A stretch of DNA of 64,000 nucleotides. Source: Cytobacillus dafuensis. GTDB lineage: Bacteria > Bacillota > Bacilli > Bacillales > Cytobacillaceae. The stretch covers positions 2,088,001 through 2,152,000 of the forward strand of contig NZ_CP042593.1 of assembly GCF_007995155.1 (NCBI RefSeq), in the 5' to 3' direction. Both the position numbers and the translations under genes were made by a program. The first letter of the stretch is position 1. Each line of letters starts with the position of its first letter. The notes beneath the pieces are model-generated. The model was not told the origin of the DNA. It saw only the letters and a program-made list of their open reading frames with translations, and did not search any database. Shown one piece after another: positions 27,503 to 38,293 of this stretch.

Positions 27503-28123
27503 ATGACTACATTTTTTATTTTTTTTAGTATTTTTCTAAATATAATAGCATTGTTTGCTATTATCATTTTATTTCTTCGGCAAAATCGGATTTTAGAAGT
27601 AGAAAAAAAACAAGAAAAAATGTTTTTAGAAATGGAAGAGGTCATCTCTTCCTATTTAGTACAAATGAAGGAAGACAATGAGGATTTTATTAAAAGATTG
27701 AATAAGATTGATTTACAATCCACTCATTCATCGTTTACTGAAAAAAACAATAGTGATAAAAACGAAGAAAAAAATGTAGATCATAATAGTTTTCAAACCA
27801 GGATTGGAAAAGCTTCTGTCTATAGCGCTGCTAATGCTTATAAGCAAAATGCTAAAACCTCTATTTTAAGACATGATCATGAACATCCCCCTTTGTCAGA
27901 TCAAACTGTGGAGCTGCCTTCATATGAAATAAACACAAATAAAGAATTAGGAAATTTGATCATCAATAATAGCAGCAATGATTTTCAAGAGCAATCATTA
28001 CTAAGTCAGGTTTTGCATTTAAAAGAACAAGGATATTCTGAAGAAGCCATTGCACAAAAATTAAATAAAGGTAAAACTGAAATAGCATTATTACTGAAAT
28101 TTAATCAAAAAAATGAGGAATAA
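27503..28123 (+). CDS. swrB: SwrB/YlxL-like membrane protein
   Basis: A 206-residue single-pass protein: transmembrane helix at about 4-25 (FFIFFSIFLNIIALFAIIIL), a coiled coil (LEVEKKQEKMFLEMEEVISS), a polar linker, and a C-terminal helix-turn-helix-like segment (VLHLKEQGYSEEAIAQKLNK). This architecture and the position right before rpsB match SwrB (YlxL), which in B. subtilis activates the flagellar export apparatus for secretion and swarming. Sequence similarity is limited outside the C-terminus, so the assignment relies on architecture and synteny. Confidence 0.8.
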   Translation: MTTFFIFFSIFLNIIALFAIIILFLRQNRILEVEKKQEKMFLEMEEVISSYLVQMKEDNEDFIKRLNKIDLQSTHSSFTEKNNSDKNEEKNVDHNSFQTRIGKASVYSAANAYKQNAKTSILRHDHEHPPLSDQTVELPSYEINTNKELGNLIINNSSNDFQEQSLLSQVLHLKEQGYSEEAIAQKLNKGKTEIALLLKFNQKNEE

Positions 28124-28124
28124 C

Positions 28125-28153
28125 TTGATTGCTCAATAGAATTATGCTATATT
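28125..28153 (+). promoter_or_regulatory. Sigma-A promoter for rpsB
   Basis: TTGATT at 28125-28130, a 17-base spacer and TATATT at 28148-28153, with the extended -10 dinucleotide TG one base before (28145-28146). It begins right after the swrB stop, separating flagellar from ribosomal transcription. Confidence 0.7.
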
Positions 28154-28174
28154 AACAAATGGTGTTAATACACA

Positions 28175-28238
28175 CGCTTATTGATTTAGTCGGATGGTGC
28201 TGAGAATTATCAGTTCCCGATTAGAAATGATTTAAGCG
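28175..28238 (+). promoter_or_regulatory. Structured rpsB leader, candidate S2 autoregulatory element
   Basis: The untranslated leader can fold into a nested stem: CGCTTA (28175-28180) with TAAGCG (28233-28238), GTCGG (28189-28193) with CCGAT (28217-28221), and CTGA (28200-28203) with TCAG (28210-28213). The outer stem ends just before a GGAGG sequence and the true AGGAGG site of rpsB. Such leaders commonly bind the encoded ribosomal protein; feedback by S2 is an inference. Confidence 0.45.
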
Positions 28239-28266
28239 GAGGAAATCAAACCATTAGGAGGAATAA

Positions 28267-28971
<705 letters not shown>

Positions 28972-28972
28972 T

Positions 28973-29093
28973 AGAAAAGCGGAAGCCCTTGCTCAGGGGC
29001 GACAAGCATAAGGCGAGCTGTCGAGAAGGTTGTATTTTAACCTTCTTGGCAGATTGACTTATGACCACGAGCCCCTAGGCGCTGGAGCTAGAC
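28973..29093 (-). repeat. Dispersed intergenic repeat, copy 2 (after rpsB)
   Basis: Bounded by AGAAAAGCGGAAGC on the left and GGAGCTAGAC on the right; the right end is the reverse complement of the left end GTCTAGCTCC at 15716, so this copy is inverted relative to copies 1 and 4. An internal hairpin AGAAGGTT..AACCTTCT lies at about 29023-29047. A second partial left end (AGAAAAGCGGATGCGC) restarts at 29095. The repeat is non-coding and begins 2 bases after the rpsB stop. Confidence 0.75.
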
Positions 29094-29148
29094 ATAGAAA
29101 AGCGGATGCGCTAAGCTGACCTTTTCTAAAATAATTTTTCTTAATAAA

Positions 29149-29186
29149 GAAGGTGATAAGAGGAGCATCCTTTATCACCTTTTTTT
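29149..29186 (+). terminator. Rho-independent terminator after rpsB
   Basis: AAGGTGATAA pairs with TTATCACCTT (left arm from 29150, right arm to about 29182), with a small bulge and a loop around AGGAGC, followed by a run of Ts to 29186. Bases 29187-29282 before tsf hold no gene; the tsf promoter is not obvious. Confidence 0.85.
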
Positions 29187-29282
29187 AAGAATAGGTAATT
29201 AGAAAAAACTAGTATCTTGTTTGTAAGTATATTTAATAGGCAAAAATATAAATACATAATGGATAATAAGGAGGATTTCATA

Positions 29283-30164
29283 ATGGCAATTACTGCTCAA
29301 ATGGTTAAAGAACTTCGTGAAAAAACTGGCGCTGGAATGATGGATTGTAAAAAGGCACTACAAGAAACAGATGGTGATATGGAAAAAGCTATCGACTTCC
29401 TTCGTGAAAAAGGTATCGCTAAGGCTGCTAAAAAAGGTGACCGTATTGCAGCTGAAGGACTTACAGCTATTAAAGTTGAAGGAAATGCAGCTGTTATTCT
29501 CGAAGTGAACTCAGAGACAGATTTCGTTGCAAAGAACGAGGGCTTCCAAGTTCTTGTTAAAGAATTAGCTGAACATCTTCTTACAAAAAAACCTGCTACT
29601 GTTGAAGAAGCATATGGACAAGAAATGGCTAATGGTGCAACTGTTGAAACTCACATTAATACAGCAATCGCAAAAATTGGAGAGAAGTTAACACTTCGCC
29701 GTTTTGAAATCAAAACAAAAAATGATAGCGATGCTTTTGGTGCATACTTGCATATGGGCGGCCGCATTAGTGTATTAACTGTCCTTGAAGGTACAACTGA
29801 TGAAGACGCAGCTAAAGATGTATCAATGCATATTGCAGCTCTTAACCCTAAATATGTATCTCGTGACCAAGTTTCACAAGAAGAAGTAGAGCGTGAGCGC
29901 CAAGTATTAACACAACAGGCTCTAAATGAAGGCAAGCCTGAAAATATCGTTGCGAAAATGGTTGAAGGCCGTATTAGCAAATATTTTGAAGATGTTTGTG
30001 TAAATGATCAAGCATTTGTTAAAAATCCAGATCAAAAAGTTGGCAAATTTATTGAATCAAAAGGTGGAAAAATTCGCGAGTTTGTACGCTTTGAAGTTGG
30101 AGAAGGCTTAGAAAAGCGCGAAGACAATTTTGCTGAAGAAGTAATGAGCCAAGTTAAAAAATAA
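29283..30164 (+). CDS. tsf: Elongation factor Ts
   Basis: The 293-residue guanine-nucleotide exchange factor for EF-Tu. The N-terminal UBA domain is clear ([26 protein letters not shown] region), followed by the [15 protein letters not shown] signature and the dimerisation core. The frame is open for 22 codons upstream, but ATG 29283 with AAGGAGG gives the exact family start and length. A strong terminator follows. Confidence 0.99.
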   Translation: MAITAQMVKELREKTGAGMMDCKKALQETDGDMEKAIDFLREKGIAKAAKKGDRIAAEGLTAIKVEGNAAVILEVNSETDFVAKNEGFQVLVKELAEHLLTKKPATVEEAYGQEMANGATVETHINTAIAKIGEKLTLRRFEIKTKNDSDAFGAYLHMGGRISVLTVLEGTTDEDAAKDVSMHIAALNPKYVSRDQVSQEEVERERQVLTQQALNEGKPENIVAKMVEGRISKYFEDVCVNDQAFVKNPDQKVGKFIESKGGKIREFVRFEVGEGLEKREDNFAEEVMSQVKK

Positions 30165-30201
30165 TCACATATTTGTGATACAGTGAGAAAAGCTTTAATT
30201 C

Positions 30202-30229
30202 CAGGGAACACTTTGTGTTCCCTGTTTTT
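30202..30229 (+). terminator. Rho-independent terminator after tsf
   Basis: CAGGGAACAC (30202-30211) and GTGTTCCCTG (30215-30224) form a perfect 10-bp stem with a TTT loop, followed by TTTTT. It separates tsf from pyrH, which are often cotranscribed in other bacteria. Confidence 0.92.
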
Positions 30230-30263
30230 CAACGGATTTAATTGATTACATATGGAGGTCCTT

Positions 30264-30989
30264 ATGAGCAACCCAAAATACAAACGCGTTGTCTTAAAAT
30301 TGAGTGGAGAAGCTTTAGCAGGAGAACAAGGCTTTGGAATAAACCCTGCCGTTATAAAATCAGTAGCATCACAAGTTAAAGATTTAGCTCAATTAGGGGT
30401 AGAGGTTGCTGTAGTTGTTGGTGGTGGAAATATTTGGCGCGGAAAAATCGGAGAAGAAATGGGTATGGACAGAGCAAATGCAGATTATATGGGGATGCTC
30501 GCCACTGTGATGAACTCTTTAGCTCTTCAAGATAGTCTTGAACAGATAGGTATAGAGACAAGGGTGCAAACATCTATAGAAATGAGACAAGTTGCAGAAC
30601 CATATATTCGAAGAAAGGCGATTCGCCATCTAGAGAAAAAAAGAGTAGTCATTTTTGCTGCTGGTACTGGAAACCCATATTTTTCAACTGATACTACTGC
30701 TGCTTTGCGTGCAGCTGAAATTGAAGCTGAAGTTATTTTGATGGCGAAAAACAATGTAGATGGAGTCTATTCCGCAGACCCACGCATCGATAAAAATGCC
30801 AAAAAATATGAAGAGCTGTCATATCTCGATGTATTAAAAGAAGGTTTAGCTGTTATGGATTCAACAGCATCATCTCTATGCATGGATAATAATATTCCAT
30901 TAATTGTTTTCTCTATTATGGAACAAGGAAACATTAATAGAGCAGTTATGGGTGAAAAAATTGGTACAATAGTGAGGGGGAAAAAATAA
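30264..30989 (+). CDS. pyrH: UMP kinase
   Basis: A 241-residue UMP kinase of the amino-acid kinase fold, converting UMP to UDP for pyrimidine nucleotide synthesis. Visible are [30 protein letters not shown] and the nucleotide site [19 protein letters not shown]. An ATG at 30252 overlaps the GGAGGT site; ATG 30264 is correctly spaced and chosen. The stop overlaps the frr start in TAATG. Confidence 0.98.
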   Translation: MSNPKYKRVVLKLSGEALAGEQGFGINPAVIKSVASQVKDLAQLGVEVAVVVGGGNIWRGKIGEEMGMDRANADYMGMLATVMNSLALQDSLEQIGIETRVQTSIEMRQVAEPYIRRKAIRHLEKKRVVIFAAGTGNPYFSTDTTAALRAAEIEAEVILMAKNNVDGVYSADPRIDKNAKKYEELSYLDVLKEGLAVMDSTASSLCMDNNIPLIVFSIMEQGNINRAVMGEKIGTIVRGKK

Positions 30990-31546
30990 TGCCAAAACAA
31001 GTTATTGCTAATACAAAGGAAAGAATGACAAAAGCAATTTCAGCTTATTCACGTGAGCTAGCTTCAATTCGTGCGGGTAGAGCTAATGCATCTTTACTTG
31101 ATAGAATTACGGTAGACTATTATGGTGCACCAACACCTGTTAACCAGTTAGCAGGAATATCTGTACCTGAAGCGCGTCTTCTTGTCATTCAGCCATATGA
31201 TAAATCAATTCTTGGTGATATTGAAAAAGCAATTCTTAAATCAGATATCGGCTTAACTCCTTCTAATGATGGAAGTATTATCAGACTTTCAATTCCGCAG
31301 CTGACAGAAGAGCGACGTAAAGAACTTGTAAAACAAGTAAAAAAAGAATCAGAAGAAGCAAAAATTGCAGTTCGTAACGTCCGTCGTGATGCTAATGATG
31401 ATTTAAAAAAGCTTGAGAAAAATGGCGACATCACAGAAGATGATTTGCGTGGATACTCTGAGGATATTCAAAAACTAACTGATGAGCAAATTGCAAAAAT
31501 CGATTCAATTACAAAAGATAAAGAAAAAGAAGTCCTTGAAGTGTAA
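30989..31546 (+). CDS. frr: Ribosome recycling factor
   Basis: A 185-residue tRNA-shaped factor that with EF-G splits post-termination ribosomes. The conserved [19 protein letters not shown] and [10 protein letters not shown] motifs and the C-terminal helix ([15 protein letters not shown]) are present. It overlaps pyrH by one base (TAATG), indicating coupling, and is followed by a terminator. Confidence 0.99.
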   Translation: MPKQVIANTKERMTKAISAYSRELASIRAGRANASLLDRITVDYYGAPTPVNQLAGISVPEARLLVIQPYDKSILGDIEKAILKSDIGLTPSNDGSIIRLSIPQLTEERRKELVKQVKKESEEAKIAVRNVRRDANDDLKKLEKNGDITEDDLRGYSEDIQKLTDEQIAKIDSITKDKEKEVLEV

Positions 31547-31614
31547 TGGAGCTTAATTTGTTATAACTAGATTAACTCGAGCACTTCTATTGATATGAAC
31601 GATTTATAAATGTG

Positions 31615-31639
31615 ACCCTCTATCATTAGGGGGTTTTTT
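31615..31639 (+). terminator. Rho-independent terminator after frr
   Basis: ACCCTCT (31615-31621) pairs with AGGGGGT (31628-31634), one G-U pair, loop ATCATT, followed by TTTTTT. It ends the pyrH-frr unit. Confidence 0.85.
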
Positions 31640-31892
31640 CAATCTTTATTAGATACTATTTAAATTTTAATTAAGAATTAATAATTGGCTTTAAAGCATA
31701 TTCTTAATTTCATCTTCCATACATACTCTTTTTATAGAGATAACTTTTATTTTTTTTGGTATGATAATACCATGCGAAAATGAAAAAAATATTTTCTATC
31801 AATAGTTGTATCTTATCATACATGTTAACTATCTGAAGCTTTATTGCTTTTCTTGTCGGAGGTAAGTTAACCTATCTTAAAGGAGCTGTCTT
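31640..31892 (+). promoter_or_regulatory. AT-rich uppS upstream region with a candidate promoter
   Basis: This stretch has no gene. It holds an inverted repeat AATTAAGAAT (31669-31678) / ATTCTTAATT (31700-31709); an extended -10 TGGTATGAT (31757-31765) that lies within a small perfect palindrome TGGTAT-GATA-ATACCA; and GTTAACT..AGTTAAC further down. No convincing -35 hexamer was found, so the promoter is tentative. The uppS site AAAGGAG is at the end. Confidence 0.4.
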
Positions 31893-32669
31893 ATGTTAAA
31901 TAAAATGAAACAATGGAGGAATCAAAATAGCTTATCTGATCTTCAAGAGAGAATTTTGAAAATTAAAGAGCTCCAAGTTCCTTCCCATGTAGCGATTATT
32001 ATGGATGGCAATGGTAGATGGGCAAAAAAAAGAGCCCTCCCAAGAGTAGCTGGGCATCATGAAGGAATGAAGGTAGTTCGAAAAATAACTAAATTGGCTA
32101 ATGAACTTGGTATCAAAACTTTAACTCTTTATGCTTTTTCTACAGAGAATTGGAAAAGGCCCAAGATTGAAGTGGATTTTCTAATGAAGCTTCCTGAAGA
32201 ATTTCTTGGCACATTCCTCCCTGAACTGGTAGAGGAAAATGTCCAGGTTCAAATGATTGGGTATAAAGAAATGCTTCCTACTCATACTAGGAATGCAATT
32301 GAAAAAGCAATGGAGGATACAAAGAATAATAATGGCTTAATTTTGAACTTTGCTCTAAATTATGGTAGTAGGGCAGAAATTATCGATGGAGTTAAGCGTT
32401 TCTTAAAAGATTGTAATAGTGGTATAATGAACGAAAATGAGCTGAATGAAGAAAATTTTTCAAAGTATTTAATGACGAAGGATCTAACTGATCCAGATTT
32501 ATTAATCCGAACAAGTGGTGAAATTCGGTTAAGCAACTTTATGCTTTGGCAGCTAGCATATACTGAATTTTGGTTTACAGATGTATTATGGCCTGATTTT
32601 AGAGAAGATCACTTTATTGAAGCAATAGAGGTTTTCAAAAATCGCCAAAGACGTTTTGGAGGAGTGTAA
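31893..32669 (+). CDS. uppS: Undecaprenyl diphosphate synthase (cis-prenyltransferase)
   Basis: A 258-residue enzyme that condenses eight isopentenyl diphosphates onto farnesyl diphosphate to make the lipid carrier for cell-wall synthesis. HVAIIMDGNGRWAKKRALPR contains the catalytic Asp38; TLYAFSTENWKRP and the C-terminal DLLIRTSGEIRLSNFMLWQ motif are present. The first 25 residues form a variable extension. uppS-cdsA-dxr-rseP-proS is the standard Bacillus order. Confidence 0.98.
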   Translation: MLNKMKQWRNQNSLSDLQERILKIKELQVPSHVAIIMDGNGRWAKKRALPRVAGHHEGMKVVRKITKLANELGIKTLTLYAFSTENWKRPKIEVDFLMKLPEEFLGTFLPELVEENVQVQMIGYKEMLPTHTRNAIEKAMEDTKNNNGLILNFALNYGSRAEIIDGVKRFLKDCNSGIMNENELNEENFSKYLMTKDLTDPDLLIRTSGEIRLSNFMLWQLAYTEFWFTDVLWPDFREDHFIEAIEVFKNRQRRFGGV

Positions 32670-32690
32670 AAAAAGGTGTTGAAATCATAG

Positions 32691-33479
32691 ATGAAGCAAA
32701 GAATTATTACAGCTATTATATTCGGTGCAATTTTCATACCCGCAGTTGTTTATGGGGGAATGCCGGTTATTATTCTCGCTTATTTATTGGGTTCTATTGC
32801 ACTATATGAAGTATTAAAAATGCGAAAACTCAGCCTCTTTTCTATACCGGGGCTTATATCATTATTGTTATTATGGGTTATTCTATTGCCTGTACAATTT
32901 CAAGATGTACTTGAGAGTTTAGGGATTATGAAAATTGAATTTGTTCTTATTGCGGTACTGCTTTTTTTGACTTATACAGTGGCAACAAAAAATCAATTCA
33001 ATTTTGATGATGTGGCATTTTCCATACTTGCAACTTTATATGTCGGAATAGGGTTCTATTATTTTATTGAAACACGTGAATCAGGACTAGTTTATATTTT
33101 CTATTCACTTTTTATTATATGGGCAACTGATTCTGGAGCTTATTTTATTGGCCGAGCTATCGGGAAAAGGAAGCTTTGGCCAGAAATAAGTCCAAATAAA
33201 ACAATTGAAGGTTTCATAGGCGGTGTCGTTTGTGCCATAATTGTGGCCATATTATTTGTTGTTTTTTCGGATATTGATGCAACCTTCATACAATTATCCA
33301 TTGCAACAATTGTTCTGTCCATTTTTGGACAAATTGGGGACTTAGTTGAATCGGCTTTAAAGCGCCATTATGAAGTGAAGGATTCAGGAAATATTTTACC
33401 TGGTCATGGCGGGATACTAGATCGTTTTGATAGTTTATTATTCGTATGGCCATTATTACATTTTATTCATTTATTATAA
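32691..33479 (+). CDS. cdsA: Phosphatidate cytidylyltransferase
   Basis: A 262-residue polytopic membrane enzyme making CDP-diacylglycerol from CTP and phosphatidic acid for phospholipid synthesis. About seven hydrophobic segments are present; the C-terminal family signature is SALKRHYEVKDSGNILPGHG followed by GILDRFDSLLF. Its start follows uppS by 21 bases with AAAGGTG. No oddities in length. Confidence 0.97.
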   Translation: MKQRIITAIIFGAIFIPAVVYGGMPVIILAYLLGSIALYEVLKMRKLSLFSIPGLISLLLLWVILLPVQFQDVLESLGIMKIEFVLIAVLLFLTYTVATKNQFNFDDVAFSILATLYVGIGFYYFIETRESGLVYIFYSLFIIWATDSGAYFIGRAIGKRKLWPEISPNKTIEGFIGGVVCAIIVAILFVVFSDIDATFIQLSIATIVLSIFGQIGDLVESALKRHYEVKDSGNILPGHGGILDRFDSLLFVWPLLHFIHLL

Positions 33480-33545
33480 TTTCCAAGTCATTCAAAAAGC
33501 TTATTGTTTTCGTGCACTTGCTTTTTTCAACAGGAGTTGAGTTTA

Positions 33546-34688
33546 ATGAAGTATATTAGTTTAATGGGCGCAACCGGTTCAATTGGAACCCAGACTTTAG
33601 ATATAATAAGGGAACATCCTGGCGAATTTCGTCTTATTGCTTTATCGGTTGGCAGAAATATTGATCTAACAAGGAAAATTATCAAGGAATTCAATCCAGA
33701 TCTGGTATCGACTTCAGAAAGATCAGCGGCAAAAGCTCTTGAAGCAGAATTTCCGGATATCACTTTTACATACGGACAAGAAGGGTTAATAGAAGTAGCA
33801 GTTTACCATAAAGCGCAAATTCTTGTTAATGCAGTAAGTGGAAGTGTGGGGCTTACTCCAACTTTGCAAGCAATTAAAGAAAGAAAAACGATAGCCATTG
33901 CGAATAAAGAAACGCTTGTGACAGCTGGTCATCTTGTAATGGAAGAAGCGAAGAGGAATGAAGTATCATTACTCCCAGTAGATAGTGAGCATTCAGCTAT
34001 TTTTCAGGCATTGCAAGGAGAGCAGCATAAGAATATTGAAAAGTTGATTTTGACTGCCTCAGGCGGGAGTTTTCGAGATCGGACTCGTCAAGAGTTAGAA
34101 AATGTAACGGTTAAAGAAGCACTTAACCACCCTAATTGGTCTATGGGAGCAAAAATTACAATTGATTCAGCAACAATGATGAATAAAGGATTAGAAGTTA
34201 TTGAAGCTCATTGGCTTTTTTCTATGGATTATGACAAAATTGATGTATTATTGCATAAGGAAAGTATTATTCACTCAATGATTGAATTCCATGACAGCAG
34301 CATCATTGCTCAGCTGGGTACACCGGATATGAGAGTCCCTATTCAATATGCATTAACATATCCAGACAGATTGCCACTTCCAACTGCAAATCGTCTAAGC
34401 TTATCAGAAATTGGGAATCTCCATTTTCAAAAAATGGACATGAACCGCTTCCGTTGCTTGCGGTTTGCATATGAGGCAGGTAAGGAAGGTGGGACAATGC
34501 CTACTGTACTAAACGCTGCAAATGAAGCAGCTGTTGCTGCCTTCTTAGAAGGAAAAGCTACTTTCCTGCAAATAGAAGATCTTATAGAAAGAGCATTAAG
34601 TATTCACAAAAACATCAAAAATCCTGGATTTACTGAAATACAGGAAGTTGATAAGGAAACGAGAAAATATATTAACTCACTTCTATAA
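33546..34688 (+). CDS. dxr: 1-deoxy-D-xylulose-5-phosphate reductoisomerase
   Basis: The 380-residue second enzyme of the MEP isoprenoid pathway, converting DXP to MEP with NADPH. The dinucleotide site is [13 protein letters not shown] at the N-terminus; [21 protein letters not shown] and the flexible loop [20 protein letters not shown] carry substrate and metal ligands. The frame is open upstream from 33504, but ATG 33546 with AGGAG starts at the family N-terminus. It makes isoprenoids used by neighbouring UppS. Confidence 0.97.
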   Translation: MKYISLMGATGSIGTQTLDIIREHPGEFRLIALSVGRNIDLTRKIIKEFNPDLVSTSERSAAKALEAEFPDITFTYGQEGLIEVAVYHKAQILVNAVSGSVGLTPTLQAIKERKTIAIANKETLVTAGHLVMEEAKRNEVSLLPVDSEHSAIFQALQGEQHKNIEKLILTASGGSFRDRTRQELENVTVKEALNHPNWSMGAKITIDSATMMNKGLEVIEAHWLFSMDYDKIDVLLHKESIIHSMIEFHDSSIIAQLGTPDMRVPIQYALTYPDRLPLPTANRLSLSEIGNLHFQKMDMNRFRCLRFAYEAGKEGGTMPTVLNAANEAAVAAFLEGKATFLQIEDLIERALSIHKNIKNPGFTEIQEVDKETRKYINSLL

Positions 34689-34698
34689 GAAAAGAGGG

Positions 34699-34743
34699 AT
34701 CACCTTCTGAACAATCAAAGTACTGATCGTTATCTAAGGTGAT
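34699..34743 (+). promoter_or_regulatory. Two-part hairpin between dxr and rseP
   Basis: ATCACCTT (34699-34706) pairs with AAGGTGAT (34736-34743), and inside it AACAATCA (34710-34717) pairs with TGATCGTT (34724-34731) with one mismatch. No T-run follows, so it is not a simple terminator. A second palindrome AAAAGATAAA-TC-TTTATCTTTT (34787-34808) lies just before the rseP ribosome site. Possible roles are RNA processing or translational control of rseP. Confidence 0.5.
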
Positions 34744-34827
34744 AATTCTAACCCACGACGCATTGCTAGCGGTATCTTCTAACTCAAAAAGATAAATCTT
34801 TATCTTTTAAAAAAAGGTGGTTATATA

Positions 34828-36090
34828 TTGAGCACAGTCATAGCCTTCATAATCATATTTGGGGCACTTGTATTTTTTCATGAATTAGGCCATTTTGTAT
34901 TTGCAAAAAGAGCCGGTATTCTTTGCCGTGAATTTGCGATCGGATTTGGTCCAAAGGTTTTTTCGCATAAAAAAGGAGAAACAGTTTATACGATTAGACT
35001 TTTGCCAATTGGCGGATTTGTCCGAATGGCTGGTGAGGATCCAGAAGTTGTAGAAATAAAACCAGGCTTTAGAGTTGGTTTATTATTTAATGAGAATGAG
35101 CAAGTAAACAAAATCATTTTGAATCAGAAAGATAAATATCCTGATGCGAGAATGATTGAGGTAGAACATGCAGACATTGAGCATGATTTGATTATCAAAG
35201 GATATGTTGAAGGTGAAGATGATGAGAAACTTCAGTCCTTCTCAATTGATCCAAGTGCTGTTCTTGTTGAAGATGGAACTGAAACATTAATTGCACCATT
35301 TGATCGGCAGTTTGCTTCAAAAACACTAGGTCAAAGAGCAATGGCCATTTTTGCCGGACCCATGATGAATTTTATTCTTGCTTTTGTTATATTTGTCTTA
35401 ATTGGATTGTTGCAAGGAATTCCGTCAAATGCTCCTGAGCTTGGGAAATTAACTCCTGATGGCGCTGCTATTGAAGCGGGCTTAAAGGAAGGAGATATTA
35501 TCCATAGCGTCAATGGAGCGGAGACTTCAAGCTGGTCTGATGTCGTAGAAATCATTCGCAAAAACCCTAATAAAGATCTCAACTTCTTCCTTGAAAGAGA
35601 TGGAAAAGAAATGACAATTCCGGTTACTCCAAAAGTTCAAGAAGTTGAAGGTGAAAAAATAGGGGTTGTTGGTGTCTATATGCCTTTTGAGAAATCACCA
35701 TTAAAAGCAATTACTAATGGGGCAAAAGAGACATATCATTGGACAAAGGAAATTTTTGCAATGCTTGGCAAGTTGGTAACTGGTCAATTTTCAATTGATG
35801 ACCTATCAGGACCTGTTGGTATCTATGTGTCGACTGATACTGTTGCAAAATCAGGAATTTTCTATTTAATGAAATGGGCTGGAATATTGAGTATAAACCT
35901 AGGAATAATGAACTTACTTCCGATACCAGCATTAGATGGTGGCAGACTCATGTTTTTTGCAGTTGAAGCAGTTCGAGGAAAACCAATAGACCGTCATAAA
36001 GAGGGCATGGTTCATTTTATTGGATTTGCATTACTAATGCTACTAATGCTTGTTGTAACATGGAATGACATTCAAAGATTTTTCCTTTAA
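34828..36090 (+). CDS. rseP: Site-2 metalloprotease RseP/RasP
   Basis: A 420-residue intramembrane zinc protease that cleaves anti-sigma factors and remnant signal peptides. The zinc motif HELGH is at residues 18-22 in the first membrane segment; a PDZ domain spans about 190-265 (GLKEGDIIHSVNGAETSSWS); the third ligand lies in the C-terminal LPIPALDGG. The start is TTG with AAAGGTGG. An acidic insert lies at about 65-165. It follows dxr by 139 bases. Confidence 0.96.
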   Translation: MSTVIAFIIIFGALVFFHELGHFVFAKRAGILCREFAIGFGPKVFSHKKGETVYTIRLLPIGGFVRMAGEDPEVVEIKPGFRVGLLFNENEQVNKIILNQKDKYPDARMIEVEHADIEHDLIIKGYVEGEDDEKLQSFSIDPSAVLVEDGTETLIAPFDRQFASKTLGQRAMAIFAGPMMNFILAFVIFVLIGLLQGIPSNAPELGKLTPDGAAIEAGLKEGDIIHSVNGAETSSWSDVVEIIRKNPNKDLNFFLERDGKEMTIPVTPKVQEVEGEKIGVVGVYMPFEKSPLKAITNGAKETYHWTKEIFAMLGKLVTGQFSIDDLSGPVGIYVSTDTVAKSGIFYLMKWAGILSINLGIMNLLPIPALDGGRLMFFAVEAVRGKPIDRHKEGMVHFIGFALLMLLMLVVTWNDIQRFFL

Positions 36091-36114
36091 AAAAAGGCCG
36101 ATAAGCTATTTTGT

Positions 36115-36245
36115 TGTTGATTGGAGCGGAAGGCGCGAGACTCCTGCGGGAAAAGCGAGTCATAGGAAGACCCCGCAGGAGCGATAGCGACGAGGAGGCT
36201 TCCGGACCGCCCGCGGAAAGCGAGTGCCTTCAGCGGAAATCAACA
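36115..36245 (+). repeat. GC-rich Bacillaceae-type palindromic repeat (rseP-proS)
   Basis: A GC-rich 131-bp element with inverted ends TGTTGATT..AATCAACA and internal inverted CTCCTGCGGG / CCCCGCAGGAG. It differs in sequence from the GTCTAGCTCC family. I recognise it as a type widely repeated in Bacillaceae intergenic spaces; function unknown. GC content is far above its surroundings. Confidence 0.8.
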
Positions 36246-36290
36246 GAGAAGTTTAATATTGCCAAAAAGAAAAATATCAATTAATAATAT

Positions 36291-38112
<1,822 letters not shown>

Positions 38113-38119
38113 ATAATTT

Positions 38120-38147
38120 GGATTCCTTTTAGGGGATCCTTTTATTT
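38120..38147 (+). terminator. Rho-independent terminator after proS
   Basis: GGATTCC (38120-38126) pairs with GGGATCC (38133-38139), one G-U pair, loop TTTTAG, followed by TTTTATTTT. It ends the uppS-proS unit before polC. Confidence 0.82.
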
Positions 38148-38221
38148 TGGTAAAACGCCAAAATTTCCTAGTTAAAATTATTTTCCGAAGCCATTGTAAA
38201 AAAACTATAATTAAGAGTTCA

Positions 38222-38230
38222 TGATATAAT
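38222..38230 (+). promoter_or_regulatory. Extended -10 promoter for polC
   Basis: TGATATAAT is a perfect extended -10 (TGnTATAAT) 64 bases before the polC start. No good -35 hexamer is at the expected distance, which is acceptable for an extended -10 promoter. Confidence 0.6.
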
Positions 38231-38293
38231 AGTTTTCGTCTGTATGTGTTTAGATGAAACAAAATATAATATTTATGGATGGGAGAGAGATTT

